A stretch of DNA of 8,813 nt from DATDVD01 sp035290065 (GTDB lineage Bacteria; Pseudomonadota; Gammaproteobacteria; Coxiellales; Coxiellaceae), in assembly GCA_035290065.1 (NCBI GenBank), contig DATDVD010000142.1, positions 1 to 8,813 on the forward strand. The letters are read 5' to 3'. This document shows, piece by piece, positions 1-6,139 of the stretch (its first letter is position 1; the number at the start of each line of letters is the position of its first letter). The notes below the pieces were generated by a model. That model had not been told where the DNA came from and did not search any database. It was given only the letters and a program-made list of their open reading frames with translations. The position numbers were made by a program, and so were the translations under genes.

Positions 1-117
1 AGCCACTTTTTCGCCTGTTTTTATCGATAAATGCAAGTGTTGTAACACCTCAATGGTGCGCGTGCCATCGTGATACGATTTACTAATATTTTTACACGTC
101 AACACCGCATCACTCAT
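1..117 (-). CDS. lolD: LolD, lipoprotein-releasing ABC transporter ATPase (N-terminal 39 codons only)
   Basis: This is the ATP-binding subunit of the inner-membrane Lol complex, which extracts lipoproteins for transfer to LolA and the outer membrane. The window keeps only the first 39 residues (MSDAVLTCKNISKSY... ending TGEKVA). They form the typical first strands of an ABC ATPase and stop just before the Walker A loop, which would lie outside the window. The ATG at 115-117 overlaps the end of lolC by 8 nt, so translation is probably coupled. LolD is preferred over other ABC ATPases because the gene follows lolC directly and because the start resembles LolD (hydrophobic strand, KSY, then a short DG turn). 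The catalytic motifs cannot be checked here. Confidence 0.87.
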   Translation of the reverse strand, partial: MSDAVLTCKNISKSYHDGTRTIEVLQHLHLSIKTGEKVA

Positions 118-1360
118 ACCGCAACACCTCTGCAGGCTGTGTACGAGACGCTTGCCACGCGGGATATAAGGTCGCTAATAAACTTAAACCCAACGCAATA
201 AGGGAAATTTGAATCACATCGCTAACTTCTAAATGAGACGGTAAATAATCTAAAAAATATACCGACGAAGAAATCAATTGCACATGAAAAAATCGTTGAA
301 TCGCATTAACCCACGCCGTTGCATTAAGCGCTAAAATAATCCCCCCGCCTATTCCCAACAAAGTGCCTATCACTCCTACGACTGCTCCTTGAATAATAAA
401 CACCCACACAATAAATCCACGCGTAACGCCTAAGGTTCGTAAAATAGCAATATCACGCTGCTTATCGTTTACCACCATTACCAAACTCGACACCAAATTA
501 AAGGCCGCTACCGCAATAATCAGTAACAAAATAACAAACATCATGGTTTTTTCCATGCTAAGGGCTTTAAAAAAAGCGCCATACTGCAGAGCCCAATTAG
601 TCACCACATAATGCTCAGATAACATTCGTTGCAATGAAAGAGTAATAGGGCGCGCTTGATAGAGATTCGCTATTTTAAGGTGCAATCCACTGATGGGATT
701 AGCCCCTTGAAATAATCGATCCGCATCTTGGAAATTAATAAATACCACGCTGTCGTCATAGCCAAATCCATTGCCTACATGAAAAATACCGGTCACCGTA
801 AATCGTTTATAGCGCGGCATAATGCCCAGTGGCGTGCTGCTCATTTGCGGTGTGAGTAACGTAATTTTATCTCCCACGCGCAAATCCATGCCATTGGCCA
901 TGTCTTGTCCAATGAGCATATTAAATTGTCCTGGCTGCAACGTCCCCAAAGAACCGGCCGTCATTTTTTCACCTAACTCTGAGACACGTGTTTCTTGAGA
1001 CGGAATAATGCCTGTCACACTGACGCCCGCCACTTGGCCTTCGTGTGTTAACATGCCTTTGCCTTGAATATACGGTGAATAATCCATCACGCCTGGAACC
1101 CGTTTAGCACTCTCTCCTAATGCCCGCCAAGACTCCGTCAATGACTGATCCGTCATAATCGTCACGTGCGGCGCCATCGCAAAAAATTTAAGCCGAATCT
1201 GCTGATCAAATCCATTCATCACGGACAAAACCGTAATGAGTACTGCCACGCCTAAGGCAATACCCATCATCGAAGCTAACGAAATAAAAGAGATAAAATG
1301 ATTACGCCGTTTCGCACGGGTATATTTGAGTCCAATGTAAAGTGCCAGGGGCTTGAGCAT
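110..1360 (-). CDS. lolC: LolC/LolE-family permease of the lipoprotein-releasing complex
   Basis: This is the membrane subunit of the Lol ABC transporter that releases mature lipoproteins from the inner membrane to LolA. At 416 aa it has the usual length. It begins with the family signature start (MLKPLALYIGLKYTRAKRR). One membrane segment lies at about residues 23-49 and ends in the SVMNGF motif. A large periplasmic domain follows, with the PRYKRFTVTGIF stretch in the region where E. coli LolC has the LolA-binding hook. Three C-terminal membrane segments lie near 274-300, 318-345 and 377-400 (FtsX-like permease). I chose the ATG at 1358-1360 because AAGGA lies 7 nt upstream and homologues start here; a TTG 12 codons earlier is in frame but overlaps the promoter. 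The window cannot show whether a separate lolE exists or whether this is a single LolF-type subunit. Confidence 0.93.
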   Translation of the reverse strand: MLKPLALYIGLKYTRAKRRNHFISFISLASMMGIALGVAVLITVLSVMNGFDQQIRLKFFAMAPHVTIMTDQSLTESWRALGESAKRVPGVMDYSPYIQGKGMLTHEGQVAGVSVTGIIPSQETRVSELGEKMTAGSLGTLQPGQFNMLIGQDMANGMDLRVGDKITLLTPQMSSTPLGIMPRYKRFTVTGIFHVGNGFGYDDSVVFINFQDADRLFQGANPISGLHLKIANLYQARPITLSLQRMLSEHYVVTNWALQYGAFFKALSMEKTMMFVILLLIIAVAAFNLVSSLVMVVNDKQRDIAILRTLGVTRGFIVWVFIIQGAVVGVIGTLLGIGGGIILALNATAWVNAIQRFFHVQLISSSVYFLDYLPSHLEVSDVIQISLIALGLSLLATLYPAWQASRTQPAEVLRYE

Positions 1361-1367
1361 GCCAAGG

Positions 1368-1372
1368 TCCTT
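1368..1372 (-). promoter_or_regulatory. Ribosome binding site deciding the lolC start
   Basis: AAGGA is spaced 7 nt from the ATG at 1358-1360. The upstream in-frame TTG at 1394-1396 has no comparable site and would overlap the -10 element, so the shorter protein is preferred. Confidence 0.7.
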
Positions 1373-1384
1373 ATGATTCTGAAA

Positions 1385-1393
1385 AGTATACCA
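1385..1393 (-). promoter_or_regulatory. Extended -10 promoter for lolCD
   Basis: On the minus strand the sequence reads TGG-TATACT, an extended -10 (TGN plus a 5/6 match to TATAAT). No convincing -35 hexamer lies 16-18 nt upstream, as is common for extended -10 promoters. Transcription would begin near 1378 and give a leader of about 18 nt holding the AAGGA site. It would let lolCD be expressed independently of the unknown gene upstream. Confidence 0.5.
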
Positions 1394-1435
1394 CAATTTT
1401 AATGCTTAAATGGGGCTTTGCGTTTTTCAGAAAGC

Positions 1436-2182
1436 TTAATTAAGGCCTGGCTTAGCAGAAGTAAGACCTGAAGAAGGAGGAGTACGAGGAGGCTTCTTTT
1501 CTACATCGGCAGTGGTAATTTGTTTTTGGCTGTAGCAGTATAAAGACATCCCTACTATTACCAATACGAAAGCAACTGCCAATCCTGGAACACCGGTTGT
1601 TAATAGCAAATGCCGCGCATGATTTTTTGCAGTTTGTTTTAAGGTATATTTAGCCCCGCCTCCCATTCCCCCGATTAAACCTGTGCCACCCACAGCAAGA
1701 CCTGTGCCTGTTCTACGAGTGGTTCTAATCTGAGATCTAGCCCGGGTGGCTAAGGCTGCCTGTAAATGAGAAAAACATTGCGTAGCCCCTACATACTTAA
1801 TATCTCTTTCAGAAACGCTAGGGAAACTGCTCGCCAATTGAGTAATAAGAGCGCCATACTCCTTATCTAACCTATTAAACAAAAGATCATGATCTCTTGG
1901 GCTTCTAAAATAATTGTTATTTATTCTTTCTATCCAGGCTAGCTTAAATGCTTCAAATCCCTTATGTAAGCTGCTCTCTATCTCTGGAGGAATTTCTATC
2001 CTAACTTCCTTCCTAAGCCGCGTTACGCGCGCATCGAATAATCTTTGCATCCTTTCATCTGCTTCTCTTTGAAGCCTGTCTTCTTCCTCTGGCGTGGGTT
2101 TTGGAAGATAAGCTTTACCTTCTCCGATAGGGCTTTCCAAAGAGATATCTTGGCTTTTAGGTCTTGGAGTTCGATCAGGCAT
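1436..2182 (-). CDS. Unrecognised 248-aa protein with Gly-rich segment and C-terminal membrane anchor
   Basis: I do not recognise this protein. Residues 1-35 are Pro-rich and polar. Residues 31-60 are highly charged (PEEEDRLQREADERMQR...) and probably helical. A soluble middle follows up to about 150. Residues 158-176 are a Gly-rich hydrophobic stretch (GTGLAVGGTGLIGG, then MGGG) that could pack into or against a membrane. One strong membrane segment spans about 192-216, followed by a basic, Pro/Ser-rich tail (KKPPRTPPSSG). There is no signal peptide. The ATG at 2180-2182 is supported by GAGGTGG (2187-2193) close upstream. It sits alone between the tRNA block and lolC. The layout of a soluble N-terminal part, Gly-rich hydrophobic hairpin and tail anchor would suit a membrane-seeking secreted effector or an envelope protein; this is inference only. 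Confidence 0.8.
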   Translation of the reverse strand: MPDRTPRPKSQDISLESPIGEGKAYLPKPTPEEEDRLQREADERMQRLFDARVTRLRKEVRIEIPPEIESSLHKGFEAFKLAWIERINNNYFRSPRDHDLLFNRLDKEYGALITQLASSFPSVSERDIKYVGATQCFSHLQAALATRARSQIRTTRRTGTGLAVGGTGLIGGMGGGAKYTLKQTAKNHARHLLLTTGVPGLAVAFVLVIVGMSLYCYSQKQITTADVEKKPPRTPPSSGLTSAKPGLN

Positions 2183-2186
2183 ATTT

Positions 2187-2205
2187 CCACCTCTTATTAA
2201 TTATA
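2187..2205 (-). promoter_or_regulatory. Perfect -10 box and strong RBS ahead of the unknown 248-aa gene
   Basis: TATAAT (2200-2205, minus strand) lies 17 nt before the start codon, with the Shine-Dalgarno GAGGTGG at 2187-2193 between them. The -35 region is poor: TTCACA is present, but at a 20-nt spacing. If this -10 is used the leader would be only about 11 nt, so the real start of transcription may lie further upstream. Confidence 0.35.
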
Positions 2206-2397
2206 CAACAAGGGGCTTAAGGAAATGTGAAAATATTCAATAAATATTTATCATTAATTCAACATGTTATGCGTTAAATGGGAAGTTTTATTAAAAGACA
2301 TAAGGTGGCGTCGCTACCCCTAAGGCCCTGCGTTGGCATTGCTCCCAACCTTAAAGAAAAATCCTCAGCCTGTGATTCAAGCCTTGCATTCATGAGA

Positions 2398-2486
2398 TGG
2401 TGCCCGGGGCCAGAATCGAACTGGCATGGGATTTAACTCCCGAGGGATTTTAAGTCCCTTGCGTCTACCTGTTTCGCCACCCGGGC
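2398..2486 (-). tRNA. leuZ: tRNA-Leu (anticodon UAA)
   Basis: An 89-nt class II tRNA with CCA encoded (2398-2400). Acceptor GCCCGGG pairs with CCCGGGC, with A as discriminator base. The anticodon stem AGGGA/UCCCU holds loop CUUAAAA, giving anticodon UAA at 2450-2452. It has a long variable arm and the T-loop TTCGATT. It closely resembles E. coli tRNA-Leu(UAA). It is last in a Gly-Cys-Leu trio and only 7 nt from tRNA-Cys, so the three are probably cut from one precursor. Confidence 0.97.
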
Positions 2487-2493
2487 AAAATCA

Positions 2494-2564
2494 AGGCTGG
2501 GGTCGGAATCGAACCGGCGTCCACGGCTTTGCAGGCCGCTGCATGGCCACTCTGCCACCCAGCC
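2494..2564 (-). tRNA. cysT: tRNA-Cys (anticodon GCA)
   Basis: A 71-nt body. Acceptor GGCTGGG pairs with CCCAGCC, and the discriminator is U73, the identity base for cysteine. Anticodon loop CUGCAAA gives GCA at 2530-2532. Unlike its Gly and Leu neighbours, CCA is not encoded: the next bases are TGA, so CCA must be added after transcription. Confidence 0.97.
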
Positions 2565-2613
2565 GCATTCATTTTAGATAAGGATTTTATTCCTCAAAAA
2601 TAGAAGCGCATTC

Positions 2614-2688
2614 TGGAGCGGGAAACGAGGTTCGAACTCGCGACCCCAACCTTGGCAAGGTTGTGCTCTACCACTGAGCTATTCCCGC
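2614..2688 (-). tRNA. glyW: tRNA-Gly (anticodon GCC)
   Basis: 75 nt with CCA encoded (2614-2616). Acceptor GCGGGAA pairs with TTCCCGC and the discriminator is U. Anticodon stem CAACC/GGTTG with loop UUGCCAA gives GCC at 2654-2656. It is first of the Gly-Cys-Leu trio and starts 58 nt after the pgsA stop, with a promoter in between. Confidence 0.97.
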
Positions 2689-2711
2689 GCCTTCCATTAC
2701 GAAGACCCGTT

Positions 2712-2739
2712 ATTATTGCGTTTCACAACTGAAAGTCAA
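2712..2739 (-). promoter_or_regulatory. Promoter of the Gly-Cys-Leu tRNA operon
   Basis: On the minus strand TTGACT (2734-2739, 5/6) is separated by 16 nt from AATAAT (2712-2717, 5/6). The discriminator that follows is GC-rich (AACGGGT). A GC-rich discriminator is typical of stable-RNA promoters under stringent (ppGpp) control. Transcription would start near 2705, about 17 nt before tRNA-Gly. Confidence 0.65.
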
Positions 2740-2746
2740 GAGAGTT

Positions 2747-3337
2747 CTAGGGGGTGGGGCTAATTAGATCGGGCCATGCCGCTCGCAAATAAGCTAGCAT
2801 CGTCCAAATGGTTAACACCGACGCTACGGTTAATAAAAAAAGGCCTATTATCAATACTAAAAGGGGTAATTCTTCAATACGCCAAAAAAATACCTGGTAC
2901 ATATCCGCGTGATACCACAACAAAAATGGCATGCCCATATTCAGTAAAAATGTTTTAATTTTTGCTAAATTCATCACCGCGACATGCGTTCGTTTTCCTA
3001 CTTCTGCCATCCATTCACGTAAAGCCGACACTGTAATTTCTCGTCCAATAATAATCGCTGCGGGCAACCATAGCCATGGTGTTAAATTTTGAGATAAGAG
3101 CAACACCAAAATCGTACTGACTAATAATTTATCGGCGACAGGGTCCAAAAATGCCCCAAAACGACTAGTTTGAGAACGGCTGCGGGCAATATACCCATCC
3201 AATAAATCCGTCACAGCTACTAAAATATACGCTACCCCCGACCAAAAATGAGCCCAAGGCGTGTGCATGAAATACAGCAAACAAATAAGAGGAATAGCCG
3301 CTATTCGAACCAGCGTCATGGCGATAGGAAGATTCAT
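2747..3337 (-). CDS. pgsA: PgsA, CDP-diacylglycerol-glycerol-3-phosphate 3-phosphatidyltransferase
   Basis: An inner-membrane enzyme joining CDP-diacylglycerol and glycerol 3-phosphate to phosphatidylglycerophosphate, the committed step to phosphatidylglycerol and cardiolipin. The full CDP-alcohol phosphotransferase motif D-x2-DG-x2-AR-x8-G-x3-D-x3-D is present, with metal-binding and catalytic aspartates D44, D47, D65 and D69. At 196 aa with several hydrophobic helices it has normal size. The N-terminus MNLPIAMTLVRIAAIPL matches the family. No good Shine-Dalgarno precedes the ATG at 3335-3337, and a TGA lies four codons upstream in frame, so no longer start is available. Only 21 nt separate it from the uvrC stop, and translational coupling to uvrC is likely. 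It sits in the conserved uvrY-uvrC-pgsA order. Confidence 0.96.
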   Translation of the reverse strand: MNLPIAMTLVRIAAIPLICLLYFMHTPWAHFWSGVAYILVAVTDLLDGYIARSRSQTSRFGAFLDPVADKLLVSTILVLLLSQNLTPWLWLPAAIIIGREITVSALREWMAEVGKRTHVAVMNLAKIKTFLLNMGMPFLLWYHADMYQVFFWRIEELPLLVLIIGLFLLTVASVLTIWTMLAYLRAAWPDLISPTP

Positions 3338-3358
3338 TCGATGAATATATCATAGATT

Positions 3359-5173
3359 TTAAGAAAAAGGATGGAAAGTCTTATAGATCCAATGAGCTAA
3401 CTCAGCATTGATCCCTTTCACCTCCGCAATTTCCTCCGGAGTGGCATTTTTTAACCGGTTTAAATCCCCGAAATGACCTAATAATTGCTTCGCTTTTCCA
3501 GGCCCTACTCCTCGAATGGTTTCTAGCACCGAGTGTTTTATTCTTTTACCCCGCTGCAAGCGATGAAGACTAATAGCAAACCGATGCGCTTCGTCTCGAA
3601 TCTGTTGAATCACATGGAGTGCAGGATCCTCTGGTTTGAGAAAAAAAGGGGAACCTTTGCCACTTAAAAATAACGTTTCCTTCCCCGGCTTTCGAGATCG
3701 CCCTTTTGCCACCCCTAAAATCGGCACATTTTCTAAACCCAATTCGCTCATTGCTTCAACCGCTGTACTAAGCTGACCTTTCCCTCCATCAATCAACAGG
3801 AGATCTGGCATCACAGCGCCTTTTTTCATTCGTTCGGCATAACGCCGTTTTAAGGCTTGTTTTAGTGCGCCATAATCGTCGCCCGGCGTGACTCCCCGAA
3901 TGCTATAGCGGCGATAATCCGCTTTAATAGAACCTTCCTGTCCAAACACAACGCACGAGGCTACCGGGAATTCACCAAACGTATGACTCACATCAAAGCA
4001 TTCCATCCGATGGATCGGATCGGAAAATTCTAACGCCCGCTGCAAGGTCTCTAATTGCTTAACCATTTTCAAATTCTGGTGAAGAAGCTGTGAGAGAGCA
4101 TATTCCGCATTGCGCTTAGCCATGATTAACCAATGATGGAATGTTTTGCTTTTTCGAACCACAATAGACAATGATTTTTTATGATCCGTTAAACCCGTTT
4201 CCAGCCAATCTTTGTTTTGAATGGCATGCGATAACACTATTTTTTTAGGTAAATTCTCTTGATGAATAGGATTCAAATAATATTGAGGGAGAAATTGCTC
4301 CATAATTGTTTCAATATTCATATTCTCGGGAATATTGGGATAAAATAATTTATCGCCTAATACTCTTCCTTTTCGTACAAAGACAATGCAAATTACCACT
4401 CGATTCGACGCCAAATCCGCGGCTATAATATCGACATCTTCATCGCCTGCCACCACATGCTGTTCTTTTCGCATAGAATTAAGGTGCATTAATAAATCAC
4501 GATAAATAGCTGCCTCTTCATAGGCTTTTGCTTCTGCGGCAGATTTCATTTTCACGCCCATCTGCTCTATCAACGTGTCACTTTTTCCTTCTAAAAATAA
4601 TTTAGCGTGTGTAACCGCCTCGCCGTACTCTTTTTCCGTGATGTAATTCACACAAGGAGCGCTGCAGCGTTTAATTTGGTATTGCAAGCAGGGGCGTGTG
4701 CGTTGATTAAAATAAGGGTCTGTACATTGCCGCAATTTAAAAAGTTTTTGAATTAAATGTTGGGTTTCTCTGACGGAACTGGGACTTGGATAAGGGCCAT
4801 AATAAATAGCCTCTCCTTTTTTTGGGGTGCCGCGATAAAAATCTAATCGTGGAAAAGAGTGTGTTAGTGTTAATCGCAAATAAGGGTACGATTTATCGTC
4901 TCGTAATAAAACATTAAATTTTGGTTTAAATTCTTTAATTAAATTGGCTTCTAGCAATAATGCTTCATGATCCGAGGCGGTTAAAATAATTTTGAAATCG
5001 ACAATTTGAGCAACGAGTAAACCTGTTTTACTGGATTGGGAGCGTTTTTGAAAATAACTTGATACGCGTTTTTTTAAATCTCGCGCTTTGCCGACGTAAA
5101 TAATTTTTCCCTCCGCATTTAACATTTGATAAATGCCAGGGCGATGGGGAAGAGTTTTTAATTTTTCTAGCAT
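3359..5173 (-). CDS. uvrC: UvrC, excinuclease ABC subunit C
   Basis: This nuclease of nucleotide excision repair cuts on both sides of a lesion after recruitment by UvrB. It has 604 aa (E. coli 610). An N-terminal GIY-YIG nuclease carries GIY 13-15, YVG 26-28, R36 and catalytic E75. Cysteines C150, C162, C170 and C174 form a C-x11-C-x7-C-x3-C [4Fe-4S] site. A UvrB-binding UVR segment lies near 200-250. The RNase H-like nuclease has its triad at D394, D462 and H530. Two C-terminal helix-hairpin-helix motifs (RGVGPGKAKQLLG, then VKGINAELA) complete it. All key residues are present. I chose the ATG at 5171-5173 because the protein family begins MLEKL...LPHRPGIY. A repeat element ends 5 nt upstream and no Shine-Dalgarno is visible. 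The frame stays open through the element to a GTG at 5246-5248, which would add 25 repeat-encoded residues. Confidence 0.96.
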   Translation of the reverse strand: MLEKLKTLPHRPGIYQMLNAEGKIIYVGKARDLKKRVSSYFQKRSQSSKTGLLVAQIVDFKIILTASDHEALLLEANLIKEFKPKFNVLLRDDKSYPYLRLTLTHSFPRLDFYRGTPKKGEAIYYGPYPSPSSVRETQHLIQKLFKLRQCTDPYFNQRTRPCLQYQIKRCSAPCVNYITEKEYGEAVTHAKLFLEGKSDTLIEQMGVKMKSAAEAKAYEEAAIYRDLLMHLNSMRKEQHVVAGDEDVDIIAADLASNRVVICIVFVRKGRVLGDKLFYPNIPENMNIETIMEQFLPQYYLNPIHQENLPKKIVLSHAIQNKDWLETGLTDHKKSLSIVVRKSKTFHHWLIMAKRNAEYALSQLLHQNLKMVKQLETLQRALEFSDPIHRMECFDVSHTFGEFPVASCVVFGQEGSIKADYRRYSIRGVTPGDDYGALKQALKRRYAERMKKGAVMPDLLLIDGGKGQLSTAVEAMSELGLENVPILGVAKGRSRKPGKETLFLSGKGSPFFLKPEDPALHVIQQIRDEAHRFAISLHRLQRGKRIKHSVLETIRGVGPGKAKQLLGHFGDLNRLKNATPEEIAEVKGINAELAHWIYKTFHPFS

Positions 5174-5178
5174 GGGTT

Positions 5179-5261
5179 GTAGGGGCAGACCGTGGTCTGC
5201 CCTCTTTTCTTCATCATAACCCTTGCGCGGGGTTCTTGGGCAGACCACGGTCTGCCCCTAC
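5179..5261. repeat. 83-bp palindromic MITE-like element, copy 1
   Basis: Perfect 24-bp terminal inverted repeats lie at 5179-5202 and 5238-5261. Each contains the near-palindrome GGGCAGACC-GT-GGTCTGCCC. A 35-bp centre (5203-5237) carries a small hairpin AACCC/GGGTT around a GCGCG-containing loop. It lies between uvrY and uvrC, 5 nt from the uvrC start codon. Its arms can fold as two short hairpins or as one 24-bp stem. It has no coding capacity of its own, so it would be mobilised in trans, if at all. A second copy is at 6140-6222. Confidence 0.9.
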
Positions 5262-5294
5262 GGGGAGAAGGCGCGTGGCTTGTGGCCTCTACGG

Positions 5295-5945
5295 TTAAAA
5301 ATCGGCCTCTTCTGGTTCGATAATGCCATAGCGAATGGCTAATAAGGTTAATTCAACATCATTTTTAACAGAGAGTTTTTCAAAAATACGGTAACGATAG
5401 CTGTTGACCGTTTTAGGGCTTAAATGCAATTTTTCCGCGATCACATTGACCTTAATGCCTTTGGTGATCATGATCATCACTTGTAATTCGCGTTCTGATA
5501 ACGCATCAAAGGGCGTTTCTTCTTTATCGGTGACATGGCGAAACGCTAAACGATTGGCTATTTGAGGGCTGATATATCGTTGCCCCATATGCACCGCTTT
5601 AATGGCTTTCACCATTTCTTCCATGCTGGCACCCTTGGTCAGATAACCCGCTGCACCAATTTGCAATAAGCGCGAGGGATAGACATCGTTATCACAGGTG
5701 CTAATGACTAATACTTTAATATCAGGATCCAAGCGCACCAATTTTCGAGTGGCTTCAAATCCTCCAATGCCGGGCATTTTAACGTCCATTAGTACTACAT
5801 TGGGTTTGAGCTCGCGGCCTAATTTGATGGCGTCTTCGCCATTACTGGCCTCACCCACCACCTTAACACCCGAAACATCCGAAAGCATGCGCTTAATCCC
5901 TGTGCGCACTAGATCATGGTCATCCACTAACAACACTTCAATCAT
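5295..5945 (-). CDS. uvrY: UvrY/GacA/LetA-family response regulator
   Basis: The response regulator of the BarA-UvrY (GacS-GacA, LetS-LetA) phosphorelay. In relatives it activates small RNAs that sequester CsrA/RsmA and so switches between growth and virulence or stationary-phase states. It has 216 aa. The receiver domain (about 1-120) has acidic pocket D8/D9, phospho-acceptor D54, switch T83 and K104 in the GYLTKGA motif. The LuxR-type helix-turn-helix (about 148-208) has LSERELQVM and LSPKTVNSYRYR, which are near-signature for the GacA branch. The sensor kinase is not in the window. The start at 5943-5945 matches the family (MIEVLLVDDHDLVRTGI). Its RBS is weak: GAG is about 8 nt and GAGGG about 12 nt upstream. 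It heads the uvrY-uvrC-pgsA cluster. Confidence 0.95.
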   Translation of the reverse strand: MIEVLLVDDHDLVRTGIKRMLSDVSGVKVVGEASNGEDAIKLGRELKPNVVLMDVKMPGIGGFEATRKLVRLDPDIKVLVISTCDNDVYPSRLLQIGAAGYLTKGASMEEMVKAIKAVHMGQRYISPQIANRLAFRHVTDKEETPFDALSERELQVMIMITKGIKVNVIAEKLHLSPKTVNSYRYRIFEKLSVKNDVELTLLAIRYGIIEPEEADF

Positions 5946-5986
5946 TCTTTACTCACTGCCCTCATTAACCGATTATTCGCATCAAT

Positions 5987-6015
5987 ACTCTAGCAGATGG
6001 GGGGGCCAGAGCCAA
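5987..6015 (-). promoter_or_regulatory. Candidate promoter for uvrY-uvrC-pgsA
   Basis: On the minus strand TTGGCT (6010-6015, 4/6) is followed by a 17-nt spacer and TAGAGT (5987-5992, 4/6). Transcription would start near 5980, about 35 nt before the uvrY start. The spacer contains a run of seven C (seven G on the plus strand, 5999-6005). The matches are moderate, and readthrough from the tRNA-Ser promoter is an alternative. Confidence 0.4.
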
Positions 6016-6039
6016 GCTCGTTTATGGGGATTTTCATTT

Positions 6040-6129
6040 TGGCGGAGAGACTGGGATTCGAACCCAGGGAGGGCGTAAACCCTCAACGGTTTTCAAGACC
6101 GCCGCTTTAAACCGCTCAGCCATCTCTCC
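6040..6129 (-). tRNA. tRNA-Ser (anticodon UGA)
   Basis: A 90-nt class II tRNA with CCA encoded (6040-6042). Acceptor GGAGAGA pairs with TCTCTCC, and discriminator G73 is the serine identity base. Loop CUUGAAA gives anticodon UGA at 6093-6095. It has a long variable arm (GAGGG/CCCTC type stem) and T-loop TTCGAAT. It lies 94 nt upstream of uvrY on the same strand. Copy 2 of the palindromic element begins 10 nt before its mature 5' end, so the usual tRNA promoter region is occupied by repeat sequence. Confidence 0.97.
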
Positions 6130-6139
6130 AAATTGTTTT

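Noticed and set aside
1361..1396. TTG start giving a 428-aa LolC
   Set aside because: It would overlap the extended -10 and lacks an RBS, while the ATG at 1360 has AAGGA 7 nt upstream and the family N-terminus.
1403..1437. GCTTT/AAAGC hairpin between the unknown gene and lolC as a terminator
   Set aside because: It has only 5 bp with a 10-nt loop, and no U-tract follows on the minus strand.
2321..2353. Imperfect hairpin (GTTGG/CCAAC with outer TAAG/CTTA) after the tRNA block, considered as a terminator or small RNA
   Set aside because: The stem is short and interrupted by a bulge, and no T-run follows in either direction. The 2183-2397 stretch shows no other convincing signal.
2776..2958. 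60-codon plus-strand frame opposite pgsA
   Set aside because: It lies entirely antisense to pgsA, without RBS or recognisable features.
5174..5248. GTG start giving a 629-aa UvrC
   Set aside because: The extra 25 residues are encoded by the repeat and UvrC homologues begin at the ATG at 5173. Kept as a finding but not used as the annotated start.
5698..6078. 126-codon plus-strand frame opposite uvrY and tRNA-Ser
   Set aside because: It is antisense to a strongly supported response regulator and runs into a tRNA gene. Low-complexity Ser/Thr-rich composition is typical of a shadow frame.
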